Assembly (NCBI GenBank): GCA_963726825.1
Contig: CAVSDT010000002.1
Span: 2,108,001 to 2,172,000 of the forward strand
Length of the DNA stretch: 64,000 bases
Direction of reading: 5' to 3'
Origin: DATLGB01 sp963726825
GTDB taxonomy: Bacteria; Actinomycetota; Thermoleophilia; Solirubrobacterales; Solirubrobacteraceae
Shown one piece after another: positions 7,182 through 17,469 of this stretch. Every line of letters begins with the position of its first letter. Positions within the stretch are counted from its first letter, which is position 1. The translations under genes and the position numbers were made by a program. The notes under the pieces were generated by a model. The model worked only from the letters and a program-made list of their open reading frames with translations, did no database searches and had not been told where the DNA came from.

Positions 7182-8537
7182 CTACCCCTCGAATCCGAAG
7201 TCGCCGCCGCCCGAGGTGGCGGTGGTCGCAGTCGGCGCGGCCGCGGTGACGGGGCCCGACGACGCGGGAGCGGCGTCGGGCGCCGGCACGGGAGTGCGGG
7301 CCGGCGCCGGCGTCGGGGCCGGCCGTGCCGCCGACCCGCCGCGACCCGCCACCCCGGTGCGGGTCGCGGCCGTGGCGGGCCGTCGCGTTGCCGCGCGCCG
7401 GCCCTCGGTCGCGGCGGCCGCGCGTGCGGCCGTGGTGCGTCCTCGCTCGTCATCGACCGCCCGTGCGGCCGCCGTCCGGCCTCGCCCGTCCCCGGCCGAG
7501 CGCGCACCCACGGCGGCGCGCCGCTTCGGCGTGGCCGCGGCCGCGGCCGAGCCGGCCGGGAGCGGGCTCGCCGCCCGCTCGCGCGCCGCGGCGCCGGCCG
7601 GGCCGACGGCGCGGGCGATCGCCGGGTTGCCCGGTGGCAGGGGCGGCCCGGCGCCACCGACCGTCGCCACGCCGCCCGCGGCGACCGCGGCCGTCGCCGC
7701 CACCGCGGCGGCCTTCGACGTCGTCACCGCCTCCACGAGCGCCTGCGCGCGCAGCAGCCGGTCCCCCGCCCCGGTGACCGCCGCCTCGTACACGCGGGTC
7801 AACAGGCGCGCCGGGGCGTCGGCCGCGCCCGGTGACGCGAGCACGGGCGCCGCCAGCAGGCCGGCCGGCACGAGGGCCCCGAGCGCGGGCTGCGCCTCGT
7901 AGAGCCCGCGCAACGACGCGCGGCAGCCGGCGCAGTGGCGCAGGTGCGGGCGCAACGCGACGTAGTCCTCCGGCGTCGCCTCACCGTCGGCCACGAGCGA
8001 CAGCACCGGCGCGTAGGAGGCACACGCCGCGCCCGACTCGATGTCGGCGAACGCGCGCAGGAAGCGCCGGCGCCCCTCGGTCAACGCCCGGTTGACCTTC
8101 GTGTAGCTCCATCCGGTGCGGGCCTCGATGTCGGCGTAGGAGGCCCCGCCCGCCTTGAGCAGGATCGCGGTCGACTCGTCCGCCTTGCAGCCCTGCAGCG
8201 CCTCCGCCGCGTGCGCGACCCGTTCCATCGCCACCGCGCGCTCCGCGCCGTCGCCCGCCTCGGCGTCGGTGCGGGCGTCCCACACGGCCGGGTCGGTGGC
8301 CACGAGGCGCTGGCGCGCGTCGCGCAGCCGGATGGCCTCGTGCTTGCAGACCGTGCGCAGCCACTCCCCCGCCGTCCCGGGCCGCACCTCGTCGAAGCGC
8401 CGCAGGAAGAGCTCGAGCGTCCGCTGGTAGGCGTCCTGCGCGTCGTCGGCGCACAGGCTGTGCGTGCGCGCGATCCGCAGCAGCGAGGCGGCGTGCACGG
8501 AGATGGTGGCGAGGAGCTCGTCGTCGGGGCGCGCCAT
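7182..8537 (-). CDS. Sigma-70-like factor fused to zinc-finger and Ala/Pro-rich tail
   Basis: A 451-residue protein. Residues 1-160 look like an ECF-type sigma factor: region 2 has ADDAQDAYQRTLELFLRRF and EWLRTVCKHEAIRLRD, and region 4 has ADIEARTGWSYTKVNRAL. Next comes an anti-sigma-type zinc finger, HLRHCAGC, at about residue 210, and then a hydrophobic alanine-rich segment that may cross the membrane (VAATAAVAAGGVATV). The last 150 residues are low complexity (Ala, Pro, Arg). Carrying sigma and ZAS-like parts in one chain suggests self-inhibition or membrane tethering. The ATG at 8537 is chosen over a GTG at 8576. A divergent paralogue of the same layout lies at 57163-58557. Confidence 0.7.
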   Translation of the reverse strand: MARPDDELLATISVHAASLLRIARTHSLCADDAQDAYQRTLELFLRRFDEVRPGTAGEWLRTVCKHEAIRLRDARQRLVATDPAVWDARTDAEAGDGAERAVAMERVAHAAEALQGCKADESTAILLKAGGASYADIEARTGWSYTKVNRALTEGRRRFLRAFADIESGAACASYAPVLSLVADGEATPEDYVALRPHLRHCAGCRASLRGLYEAQPALGALVPAGLLAAPVLASPGAADAPARLLTRVYEAAVTGAGDRLLRAQALVEAVTTSKAAAVAATAAVAAGGVATVGGAGPPLPPGNPAIARAVGPAGAAARERAASPLPAGSAAAAATPKRRAAVGARSAGDGRGRTAAARAVDDERGRTTAARAAAATEGRRAATRRPATAATRTGVAGRGGSAARPAPTPAPARTPVPAPDAAPASSGPVTAAAPTATTATSGGGDFGFEG

Positions 8538-8601
8538 GTCCAGGTGACGGCACGGGGCCCGCGCGCAGTCCCCCACCGCCCGCGAGGCTGGCGCGTTGGC
8601 G

Positions 8602-9279
8602 CTAGGTGAGGTCGACGACGAGCCGGATGGTCGATCCGGAGTCGTGGCGGACCTCCATCCGCCCGAGCCGGCTGAAGAGGGCGAGCATCGCCCGGTTGCC
8701 GGCCAGCAGGGAGGCGGAGAACTCCGTCACCCCGACGGCGACGGCGCGGTCGGCGAGACGCTGCAGCAGCAGCCAGCCGAGGCCCTGCCCCTGCCACGCG
8801 TCGGCGAGCGCGACCGCGGCCTCGGCGCTCGACGCCCCCGGCCGATCGCGGATGAAGCGCGCGATCCCGACCCCGGCGCCCGTCGCCGGGTCGATCGCCC
8901 CGATCGCCTCGTGGCGGTCGTGGTCGACGTCGGTGAAGTACTCGAGCTCCGTCGGGCTGAGGCGCTTCTTCGGCGCCATGAAGCGGCCGTAGCGCGACGC
9001 GGCCCCGAAGTCGTGCTCGAAGGCGTCGAGCAGCAGCGCCCGGTCCGCCGGTTCCACGGCGCGGAGGATGACCTCGGCGCCGGTCGGCAGCACCGCCCGC
9101 TCACCGCGCGCGATGCCGGTCACCGCCGTGGGTGCCGCGGCGGCCGCCGCGCCACGCACGTAGGCCGCGAGGCGCTCGCGCGCCTCCTCCTCCGTGTCGT
9201 GGATCGACACCGGGGCGTCCGCGCCCTCCAGCACGACGCGCCACGCGCCGTTGGGCGCCTGCTCGACGGCGAAGCGCAT
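8602..9279 (-). CDS. GNAT-family N-acetyltransferase with N-terminal extension
   Basis: A 225-residue protein. Residues 1-45 form a short domain (RFAVEQ, WRVVLEGADAPVSIHDTEEE) of the kind used as a small beta-alpha tag. Residues 60-225 are a GNAT fold: ILRAVEPADRALL at the start, then AVALADAWQGQGLGWLLLQ, the acetyl-CoA-binding motif A. Substrate is unknown. Two starts are possible: ATG 9279 (used here) and ATG 9300, the latter overlapping the ATG of the divergent patatin gene at 9299. Confidence 0.75.
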   Translation of the reverse strand: MRFAVEQAPNGAWRVVLEGADAPVSIHDTEEEARERLAAYVRGAAAAAAPTAVTGIARGERAVLPTGAEVILRAVEPADRALLLDAFEHDFGAASRYGRFMAPKKRLSPTELEYFTDVDHDRHEAIGAIDPATGAGVGIARFIRDRPGASSAEAAVALADAWQGQGLGWLLLQRLADRAVAVGVTEFSASLLAGNRAMLALFSRLGRMEVRHDSGSTIRLVVDLT

Positions 9280-9298
9280 CGGTGGGAGGGTACGCGCC

Positions 9299-10447
9299 AT
9301 GGCCGCCTCGCCGCCGCCGGACAGCCCCGTCCGCTACCTCCCCACCGATACCCGCGAGACGCCCCGGGCCGGCGTCGGGCTCTGCCTCTCCGGCGGGGGC
9401 TACCGGGCGATGCTCTTCCACCTCGGCAGCCTGTGGCGGCTCAACGAGCTCGGCATGCTCCCGCGGCTGGACCGCGTCTGCAGCGTCTCCGGCGGCTCGA
9501 TCGTCGCCGCGGCGCTCGGGCTCGCCTGGGAGCGGCTGGAGTTCGGGGCCGACGGCGTGGGCCGGGCGTTCGAGGCGGAGGTCGCGACCCCGGTGCTCGA
9601 GCTCGCCGGCCACACGCTCGACGTCTGGGCCGTCCTGCAGGGCGCGGCGTTCCCCGGCCGCATCGGCGCCCGCCTGTCGGGCTTCTACGCCCGCCACCTG
9701 CTCGGGACGGCAACGCTCCAGGACCTCCCCGACAGCCCGCGCTTCATCCTGTGCGCGACGAACCTCGCCTCGGGGGAGCTGCTGCGTCTCTCCAAGCGCG
9801 AGGTCGCCGACTGGCGCGTGGGGACGGTGCCGTCCCCCGAGATCGCGCTCGCGGACGCCGTCGCGTGCTCGTCGGCGTTCCCGCCCGTGTTGAGCCCGTT
9901 CGAGCTGGACCTGCGCGGCGCAGGCTGGGTGACCGAGGCCGGCAACGACCTCACCGACCCGACCTACCGCATGCGCCTGCGGGTCACCGACGGGGGCGTC
10001 TACGACAACCTCGGCCTCGAGACGGCGTGGAAGTCGTGCGCGACGGTGCTCGTCTCCGACGCCGGCGGGTCGTTCGTCGACGAACCGGAGCCCGACGACG
10101 ACTGGGGGCGCCAGACGCTGCGGGTGCTGAAGGTCATCGACAACCAGGTCCGCCGGCTGCGCAAGGACCAGGCGATCGGCGGCCTCGCCGCGGGAGCGCG
10201 CGCCGGCGCCTACTGGGGGATCCGCTCCACCCTCAGCCACTTCGGGTTGGCGGACCCGATGCCCTGCCGGGAGTGGCGCACACGCGAGCTGGCCGCGACG
10301 TCGACGCGCCTCGGCGAGCTCGACCTGGACCGCCGGCGGCGCCTGGTCAACTGGGGCTACGCCACCGCCGACGCCGGCATGCGCGCCCACGTGACGCCGC
10401 AGGCGCCGCCGCCGGGAGGGTTCCCCTTCCCGGGCAGCGGCGTGTGA
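9299..10447 (+). CDS. Patatin-like phospholipase
   Basis: A 382-residue cytoplasmic-type lipase. The oxyanion-hole motif LCLSGGGYRAM is at residues 28-38, and the nucleophile serine lies in CSVSGGS (Ser64), where the usual first Gly of G-x-S-x-G is replaced by Ser. The dyad aspartate is in VTDGGVYDN near residue 231. The order and spacing fit the RssA/patatin family, which hydrolyses acyl-lipids with a Ser-Asp dyad. GGAGGG ends about 9 nt before the ATG and serves as ribosome binding site. The start overlaps the divergent GNAT gene's alternative start by two bases. Confidence 0.85.
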   Translation: MAASPPPDSPVRYLPTDTRETPRAGVGLCLSGGGYRAMLFHLGSLWRLNELGMLPRLDRVCSVSGGSIVAAALGLAWERLEFGADGVGRAFEAEVATPVLELAGHTLDVWAVLQGAAFPGRIGARLSGFYARHLLGTATLQDLPDSPRFILCATNLASGELLRLSKREVADWRVGTVPSPEIALADAVACSSAFPPVLSPFELDLRGAGWVTEAGNDLTDPTYRMRLRVTDGGVYDNLGLETAWKSCATVLVSDAGGSFVDEPEPDDDWGRQTLRVLKVIDNQVRRLRKDQAIGGLAAGARAGAYWGIRSTLSHFGLADPMPCREWRTRELAATSTRLGELDLDRRRRLVNWGYATADAGMRAHVTPQAPPPGGFPFPGSGV

Positions 10448-10450
10448 CGC

Positions 10451-11173
10451 CTAGGGGCGCGAGCCGCCCCGGCCGTGGCCGCCGCCGAACGGGCCGTGAC
10501 CGCCGTGGCGCCCCCGGCCCTCCAAGGCGGGACGCTTGCCGTCGACGAGGTCGGAGATGCGGTCGCCGAGCTTCGCGCCGATGCGGTCGGCGCGCTTGTG
10601 GGGGAGCTTGCCGGCCTTGACCGCCTCGGCCAGCTCGGCCTTGGCGAAGGCGACGAGCGCGGACTTCAGGCCGGCGACGTCCTTGCCCTGCGCCGTCGCG
10701 ACGTCGGCGAGGGACTTGCCGCCGCGCAGCTGCTTGCGGAGCGCGTCGCTCGTGAGGCCGAGGTGGTCGGCGGCGGTGTCGAGGCCCTGCTTGAAGAGGC
10801 CACCGGGACCGCCGGCGAAGCCGCCGTGGCGGAACGCGCCGAAGCCGGGACCGCCGAAGCCGCCGCCGGGGCCACCGACGCCCGGAACGGGGATCCCCTT
10901 GTCGGCCAGGCGCCGCTTGAGGCGGTCGGCCTGCTCCTGGGTGAGCCTGCCGTCCTTGACCGCCTGGGCCAGCCGCGCCCCGTAGGCGCGCTCCAGCGCG
11001 CCCTCGAGCTTGTCCGGGCTGACGTCGAGCGCCTTCGCGGCGTCGTCGAGGAAGGCCTGGCGCTCCTTGGCGCCGTCGCCGCCGCCGGCCGCGACCGCGA
11101 TCCCGCCGCCGCCCGCCACGAGGGCGAGCCCGGCGACGCCGACGGCCAGCTTGCGCTTGATGGTGAGGTTCAT
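10451..11173 (-). CDS. Secreted/anchored Gly-rich protein with two helical repeats
   Basis: A 240-residue protein with a signal-like N-terminus (MNLTIKRKLAVGVAGLALVAGG, about residues 1-30). Two helical blocks follow. The first has AAKALDVSPDKLEGALERA and DGRLTQEQADRLKRRLAD, the second ADHLGLTSDALRKQL and AGKLPHKRADRI. A Gly/Phe-rich hinge (about residues 97-126) separates them, and the C-terminus is Gly/His-rich. The repeated 'AADxLGLT/DVS...L...L..G..L' pattern is common in actinobacterial secreted proteins of unknown function. GGAG lies 6 nt before the ATG at 11173. No enzymatic motif is visible. Confidence 0.65.
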   Translation of the reverse strand: MNLTIKRKLAVGVAGLALVAGGGGIAVAAGGGDGAKERQAFLDDAAKALDVSPDKLEGALERAYGARLAQAVKDGRLTQEQADRLKRRLADKGIPVPGVGGPGGGFGGPGFGAFRHGGFAGGPGGLFKQGLDTAADHLGLTSDALRKQLRGGKSLADVATAQGKDVAGLKSALVAFAKAELAEAVKAGKLPHKRADRIGAKLGDRISDLVDGKRPALEGRGRHGGHGPFGGGHGRGGSRP

Positions 11174-11232
11174 GCTCCGCACTGCATCAGGTCAACCTGT
11201 GCCGGCCCTGAAGCTCGGGCGACGAACGTCCG

Positions 11233-11451
11233 TCAGCGGCCGAGGGCGCCCTTGGTGAGGAACCCGCCGACGGCGGTGAGGACCAGCAGCAGGAAGACGA
11301 TGCCCCAGGAGAAGGACGTGATCAGCGCGAGCACGGCGGTCACGACCGTGGCGAGCGCGAGCCCGCCGGTGGCCATCGTCAGCTTGTAGGCGCGCGCCTC
11401 GCGCTGGCGGCGGGTCGGGCGGTTTCCGGAGCGGCGGGCAGGTGAGCTCAT
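11233..11451 (-). CDS. Small two-helix membrane protein
   Basis: A 72-residue protein with a strongly basic N-terminus (residues 1-22) and two adjacent hydrophobic helices (about 27-45 and 48-65). No family is recognised. A TACCGT box lies 8 nt before its ATG, supporting a real, separately transcribed gene. It lies between a secreted protein and the divergent formate/nitrite channel, which does not reveal a function. Confidence 0.6.
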   Translation of the reverse strand: MSSPARRSGNRPTRRQREARAYKLTMATGGLALATVVTAVLALITSFSWGIVFLLLVLTAVGGFLTKGALGR

Positions 11452-11459
11452 CCCCCCAG

Positions 11460-11465
11460 ACGGTA
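11460..11465 (-). promoter_or_regulatory. Candidate -10 box, leaderless type
   Basis: TACCGT on the minus strand, 8 nt upstream of the ATG at 11451. The same hexamer occurs at the same kind of spacing before genes at 29731 and 55614. Confidence 0.4.
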
Positions 11466-11556
11466 CCCCTCGTGCACGCTGACCGCCAGCGTGCTTGATG
11501 TGCGCGGCATCCGGGCACCCCCGGACCGTCAGCGTCAGGTAGCGAAAGGGAACGAG

Positions 11557-12351
11557 ATGGCCTACAAGACCCCCGCGGAGATCACGGAGGCCGCGTCCGC
11601 GGCCGGAGTGACCAAGGGCAACATGAGCATCGGCGGCATGCTCGTCGGCGGCTTCCTCGCCGGCGCGTACATCGCGTTCGCGAGTCTGGTCGCGATCGCC
11701 GTGTCCTCAGGCCTTGACCCGAAGACCTGGGGCACCCTGCCGACGCTGTTCACCGGGTTCGCGTTCGTCCTCGGCCTGGTGCTCGTCGTCGTCGCCGGCG
11801 CCGAGCTGCTGACGGGCAACATGATGCTGCTCCCGCTCGCCGCCCTGCGCGGGAAGCTCGGCGGCGGCAGGATCGCCGTCAACTTCGCCGTCGTCACGGT
11901 CGGCAACGCCCTCGGCTCGCTGTTCGTCGCCTACTTCCTCGCCGTCAAGAGCGGCGTGCTCACCGCCGACCTCGACCTCGCGCGCCTGACCGCCATCACG
12001 ACGGCGAAGGGCCTCGACGAGACGACGTGGCAGATCTTCCTGCGTGCCGTCGGCTGCAACTGGCTCGTCTGCCTCGCAGTCTGGATGGCGCTCGGCGCCG
12101 ACGACATCGGCGGCAAGATCCTCGCCATCTTCTTCCCGATCATGGCCTTCGTCGCGATGGGCTTCGACCACGTCGTGGCGAACATGTTCTTCCTCCCGGC
12201 TGGCGTGTTCGCCGGCGTCCCCGACCTGGGTTGGGACGACGTGCTCCACAACCTCGCCTTCGCGTTCCTCGGCAACCTCGTCGGCGCCGCCGTGTTCGTC
12301 TCCGGCGCCTACTACTACCTCTACGGGCGCAAGCTGCCCGAGACCCCCTAG
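11557..12351 (+). CDS. Formate/nitrite transporter family channel
   Basis: A 264-residue FNT-family protein, the usual length for the pentameric FocA/NirC channels. Six hydrophobic helices are visible. Family motifs are the N-terminal TPAEITEAASAAGVTKG, GAELLTGNMMLLP (helix 3 break region) and VGCNWLVCLAVWMA; the FDHVVANMFFLPAG segment near the end matches the conserved FEHSVANMF element. AAAGGGA lies about 5 nt before the ATG. With the formate dehydrogenase at the right end of the window it hints at formate uptake, although the two genes are 51 kb apart and nitrite is also possible. Confidence 0.88.
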   Translation: MAYKTPAEITEAASAAGVTKGNMSIGGMLVGGFLAGAYIAFASLVAIAVSSGLDPKTWGTLPTLFTGFAFVLGLVLVVVAGAELLTGNMMLLPLAALRGKLGGGRIAVNFAVVTVGNALGSLFVAYFLAVKSGVLTADLDLARLTAITTAKGLDETTWQIFLRAVGCNWLVCLAVWMALGADDIGGKILAIFFPIMAFVAMGFDHVVANMFFLPAGVFAGVPDLGWDDVLHNLAFAFLGNLVGAAVFVSGAYYYLYGRKLPETP

Positions 12352-12361
12352 CCCGGGGGTC
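12342..12361. terminator. Hairpin spanning convergent stops of FNT channel and sufD
   Basis: GACCCCC (12342-12348), a 6-nt loop and GGGGGTC (12355-12361) form a perfect 7-bp stem. It covers the TAG of the channel gene and reaches into the TGA of sufD on the other strand. There is no U-tract, so it may only help termination in both directions. Confidence 0.4.
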
Positions 12362-13626
12362 AGTCCAGGATCGTCTCGAGGCGCAGCTCGAGCGCCTCGG
12401 CGACGCCCTCGCGCAGGGACGAGCCCTCCGCGAAGCGCACGACCAGCTCCGAGAGGAAGCCCTCGACGATCAGCTTGCGCGCGTCGTCGTCGGCCAGGCC
12501 GCGCGAGCGCAGGTAGAACAGCTGCTCCGCGTCGATCTGGGCGACGGCGGCGGCGTGCGTGCAGCGCACGTCGTTGGCGAGGATCTCGAGACCGGGGATC
12601 GCGTCGGCGTGGGCCTTCTTGGTCAGCAGGAGGTTGCGGCAGTCCTGGAAGCCGTCGGTCTGCTGGGCGCCGGGGTCGACCTTGATCATCCCGCGCCAGA
12701 CGGAGGAGGAGCGGTCCTGCAGGATGCCCCGGAACGCGAGGTTGGAGACGCAGTTCTCGGCCGCGTGCTCCTGGTAGGTGTCGTAGTCGACGTGCTGGCG
12801 CTTGTGGGGCGCGTAGGCGCCGGTGACGCGCGCCTCCGCTCCGGGGCCGGCGAGCGTCGTGACCATGCGGACACGGCCCGTCTTGCCGCCGAACCCGAGC
12901 GCGGCCCACTCGAGGCGGCCGTCGCGGGCGACGGTGGCGCGCTGGTTGCCGAAGACGAGGGAGGACTCGTTGAGGTCCTGGGCGTTGAGGTAGCGCAGCG
13001 TCGCGTTCTGTCCCACGACGATCTCGACGACGCCGTTGAACAGCGTCTCGGCGTCCGCGTCGGCGGACAGGTGCTGCTCCCAGACCTCGGCCTCGGCGCC
13101 GTCCTCGAGGACGATCAGCGTGCGCCGGTGCAGCGCGTTGCCGGTCGAGGCCGAGACGGTCGTCAGCAGGATCGGGAGGTCGACCTTGACCCCGCGCGGG
13201 ACCCAGACGAACGCGCCGCCGGTCCAGGCCTGCTCGTTGGTGGCCACGAACAGGTCGGAGGTGTCGTCGAGCGCCACGACGGTGCCCAGGTAGGGCTCCA
13301 CGAGCTCGGGGTGCTCGGTGACGGCGACGTCGAGCGGCAGGACGACGGGACCGTCCTCGACCGCGACGCCTTCGCCGGTGGCGCCGTCGACCTGCAGGAG
13401 CTCCGTCGCGCCCTCGGGGGGCGAGAGCACGTGCGCGGGCGTGACGGAGGGCAGCGGACCGCCCACGCCGGGCGGGAACTGGTCGAAGCCGAAGTCCTTC
13501 TTGAGCTCCGTGAACTCCCAGCCCTTGTGCCCCTTGAACGCGGGCACGTCGAGCCCGGCCGCCATCGAGGCGGCCCGGGAGCGGCGCTCCGCGATCCAGG
13601 CCGGCTCCTGCACGGCGGTGACCGAG

Positions 13627-13634
<8 letters not shown>
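12360..13634 (-). CDS. sufD: Fe-S cluster assembly protein SufD
   Basis: A 424-residue SufD: N-terminal helices with WEFTELKKDFGFD, then the long right-handed beta-helix (TLIVLEDGAEAEVWEQHLS, WRGMIKVDPGAQQTDGFQDC), and the C-terminal helices with HAAAVAQIDAEQLFYL and ARKLIVEGFLSEL. The conserved His of the SufB-SufD interface is in CTHAAAV. It acts with SufB and SufC in a cytoplasmic scaffold that assembles Fe-S clusters. Start: TTG at 13634 has a strong GGAGGG 5 nt upstream and overlaps the end of sufB by 8 bp, so coupled translation is likely. Confidence 0.9.
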
Positions 13635-15060
<1,426 letters not shown>

Positions 15061-15064
15061 GTGG

Positions 15065-15382
15065 TCAATCCACCTCGACTCGGATCATGTCGCCCTCCAC
15101 GGTGACCTCGAAGGTCTCCACGGGGACGTAGGCGGGCAGGTTCAGGGGACGGCCGGTGCGGAGGTCGAACTTCGACCCGTGCCGGGGGCACTCGACGGTG
15201 CATGTCGCGGCATCCACCGGCCCGTCGAACAGCAGCCCGTTGTCGTGAGAGCAGCGGTCTTCGAGCGCGAAGACCTCCCCGTTCACGTTGACGACGCCGA
15301 TCTCGAAGTCCTCGAGCTCGACGACGCGATGCGTGCCGGGGGGAAGCTCGGAGAGCGGGCAGATGTCGACAAGGGGGCTCAC
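15065..15382 (-). CDS. Rieske [2Fe-2S] ferredoxin of the SUF operon
   Basis: A 105-residue Rieske protein. Cluster ligands are in RCSHDNG (Cys-x-His) and ECPRHGSKFD (Cys-x2-His), spaced as in the ferredoxin components of ring-hydroxylating dioxygenases. A small Rieske protein next to sufB/sufD is a recurrent arrangement in actinobacteria, where it may be a client or an electron donor for the SUF machine; this role is inferred. The start is GTG 15382 and the gene heads the sufB-sufD block. Divergent from it is the secreted endonuclease-like gene. Confidence 0.88.
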   Translation of the reverse strand: MSPLVDICPLSELPPGTHRVVELEDFEIGVVNVNGEVFALEDRCSHDNGLLFDGPVDAATCTVECPRHGSKFDLRTGRPLNLPAYVPVETFEVTVEGDMIRVEVD

Positions 15383-15445
15383 GTGCGGTCTGTTGCGAAA
15401 CTCCTACCTGCGAGGTCGGAGTTACCTGTGGAAGTGTAGCGGCGC

Positions 15446-16585
15446 ATGCCGCCCTCCATCACCCTGCGACGCGCCCTGACGGGTGCCCTCGCCATCGCCG
15501 TCGTCCCCGCCATGCCCCATCCGGCGCAGGCGGCCTCCAAGGCGCCGAAGGACGTCACCGTCATGACGCGCAACATCTACCTCGGCGGCGACATCTTCCG
15601 TCCCGTGCAGGCCACGATGGGCAAGTCGGGCTTCGACGCCCTCGACGCCTTCGGCCAGGCCAACTTCCTGACCTACAACGTGGTCAAGGCGACCGACTTC
15701 CCGGCGCGGGCCAAGCTGCTCGCGGCCGAGTTCAAGCACCGCAAGCCCGACCTCGTCGGCCTGCAGGAGGTCGCCACCTGGCGCACGCGGCCCTACACCC
15801 TCGACAAGCTCGGCACGCCGGGAGCCACCGACGTCCAGTACGACTTCCTCAAGACCCTCCTCGCCGAGGCCAAGAAGGCCGGCGTCCCCTACGAGGTCGT
15901 GCGCCAGCAGGAGGAGGCCGACGTCGAGGCCCCCGCCTTCCCGAACTCGAACTCGACCGCGACGCAGGACGGCGGCTTCAACGCCCGCCTGACCATGCAC
16001 GACGTGATCCTGCGCCGCAAGGCCAGCAAGGTGAAGGTCTCCAAGGCCCGGTCCAAGCAGTACGAGACCAACTACGCCGTCAGCCTGTCGGGCATCGAGT
16101 TCAAGTTCACCCGCGGCTACCTGTGGGCGGACGCCTCGCTGGGCAAGAAGCGCTTCCGCTTCGTCAACACGCACCTGGAGTCCGCGCGCTCGGACACGGC
16201 GCTGGCGCAGGCCCGCGAGCTCCTCAAGGGCCCGATCAAGGGCGCGGGCAAGAAGCCCGTCGTGATGACCTGCGACTGCAACTCCGACCCGCTGGACTCG
16301 TCGGTGAAGCCGGGCGACATCCCGCACTACTCCGCCTACCGCGTGCTCGTGGACCGCCTCACGGACGAGTGGCTGAAGGTCAAGAGCGCCCGCCGCGGCT
16401 ACTCCTCCGGGCTGTCGGAGACCGTCAACGACGACTCACTGGAGACGATCGACCACCGCATCGACCTCGTGCTCGGCAAGGGCGTCAAGGCCATCAAGGG
16501 CTGGCGGACCGGGGACAAGGCCCGGACGCCGCAGGGCCTGTGGGCCTCCGACCACATGGGCATCGTCGTGAAGGTGCGCCCCTAG
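15446..16585 (+). CDS. Secreted endonuclease/exonuclease/phosphatase-family protein
   Basis: A 379-residue protein with a signal peptide (about residues 1-29, RRALTGALAIAVVPAM then PAQAA cleavage region). The EEP fold is shown by VTVMTRNIYLGGD at the start, KPDLVGLQEVATW with the metal-binding Glu, FVNTHLES, MTCDCNSDP and, at the end, SDHMGIVVKV, which contains the catalytic Asp-His. It could hydrolyse nucleic acids, inositol phosphates or sphingolipids outside the cell; the sequence does not decide. Its stop overlaps that of the next gene in a CTAG palindrome. It stands between the two SUF blocks with opposite orientation. Confidence 0.85.
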   Translation: MPPSITLRRALTGALAIAVVPAMPHPAQAASKAPKDVTVMTRNIYLGGDIFRPVQATMGKSGFDALDAFGQANFLTYNVVKATDFPARAKLLAAEFKHRKPDLVGLQEVATWRTRPYTLDKLGTPGATDVQYDFLKTLLAEAKKAGVPYEVVRQQEEADVEAPAFPNSNSTATQDGGFNARLTMHDVILRRKASKVKVSKARSKQYETNYAVSLSGIEFKFTRGYLWADASLGKKRFRFVNTHLESARSDTALAQARELLKGPIKGAGKKPVVMTCDCNSDPLDSSVKPGDIPHYSAYRVLVDRLTDEWLKVKSARRGYSSGLSETVNDDSLETIDHRIDLVLGKGVKAIKGWRTGDKARTPQGLWASDHMGIVVKVRP

Positions 16586-16944
16586 CGGGCCGGCTTGAAC
16601 CGGGTCCCGATCGTGATCAGCAGGTGCGCGACGCCGAGCACGATGAAGACGGCGGTCGGGGCCCCCTCGCCGGAGAAGCCGAAGATGAAGGGCGTCGCGA
16701 TCAGCACGACGGCGAGCACGTAGTCGAGGATCACGTGGAGGTCGATCTTGATCGCGTTGGTGAGGCTGGTCGGCCCCTCCGTGGAGGCGGCGATGCCGAT
16801 CACGAGCACGCCCAGGACGACCGACACGGCGACCGCCGCGTTGGCGCCGTAGTCGAACAGGAACGGCGCCGCGATCAGCAGCACGCCCGCCACGTACTCG
16901 ACGAGGCCGTGGACGAAGCGGGGGATGACGCCATCGCGAAGCAT
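16582..16944 (-). CDS. Four-helix membrane protein, SPW-repeat-like
   Basis: A 120-residue protein with four hydrophobic helices arranged as two similar halves (GVLLIAAPFLFDYGANAAVA and AVVLIATPFIFGFSGEGAPT). The 'LIA(A/T)PF(L/I)F' element in each half resembles SPW-repeat proteins, found in bacterial inner membranes with unknown function. The internal duplication is seen directly; the family name is tentative. The start ATG 16944 is chosen because upstream in-frame sequence is Arg/Pro-rich non-membrane sequence. Its stop shares CTAG with the convergent endonuclease-like gene. Confidence 0.65.
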   Translation of the reverse strand: MLRDGVIPRFVHGLVEYVAGVLLIAAPFLFDYGANAAVAVSVVLGVLVIGIAASTEGPTSLTNAIKIDLHVILDYVLAVVLIATPFIFGFSGEGAPTAVFIVLGVAHLLITIGTRFKPAR

Positions 16945-17021
16945 GTCTGTGGGCGTACCCCCGAGCCCGCACGTCGAGTCCCACCGCTTCGAGGGCGCGC
17001 AGGGCGCCGGCCGTGAACGCC

Positions 17022-17459
17022 CTAGAGCGTGTCGCGCGCAGGGGCGGCGGCGCCCCGCTCGGCGGCGCTCGGCGAGGCGTCGTCCCACGACGCGGCCGAG
17101 CCGAGGCCGGCGCTCTTGAGCACCTTGAGGCTCAGGAGCGCGCACTTCATGCGCGTGGCGGAGATGTCGATCCCCAGCAGGTCGAGGACGAAGGACTTGT
17201 CCAGGTGGACGAGCTCCTCGACCGGCATGCCGACGACCTCGTCGGAGGCCATGGAGGCGGAGGCCTGCGAGATGGCGCAGCCGTGCCCGGAGAACGCGAC
17301 GGTCTCCACCTTGCCGTCACGGATCTTGAGCTGGACCTTCAGCTCGTCCCCGCAGAGCGGGTTGGTGTCCTCGAACTCGAGGTCGGCGTCCTCGATCTCG
17401 CCCCAGTTGTGGGGGCGCTTGTAGTGCTCGAGGATCTGCTCGCGGTAGAGGTCGTCCAC
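17022..17459 (-). CDS. sufU: SufU-type Fe-S scaffold/sulfur transfer protein
   Basis: A 145-residue protein of the NifU-N/SufU family. Three conserved cysteines are present: NPLCGDE, GHGCAIS and RMKCALL, together with the Asp in CGDE, which coordinates zinc in SufU proteins. The insertion GMPVEELVHLDKSF between the second and third cysteine is typical of SufU rather than IscU. In Gram-positive SUF systems SufU receives sulfur from SufS. It starts at GTG 17459, 10 bp downstream of sufS. The C-terminal tail after KVLKSA is Ala/Ser-rich and not conserved. Confidence 0.9.
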   Translation of the reverse strand: MDDLYREQILEHYKRPHNWGEIEDADLEFEDTNPLCGDELKVQLKIRDGKVETVAFSGHGCAISQASASMASDEVVGMPVEELVHLDKSFVLDLLGIDISATRMKCALLSLKVLKSAGLGSAASWDDASPSAAERGAAAPARDTL

Positions 17460-17469
17460 GGCTTCGACC

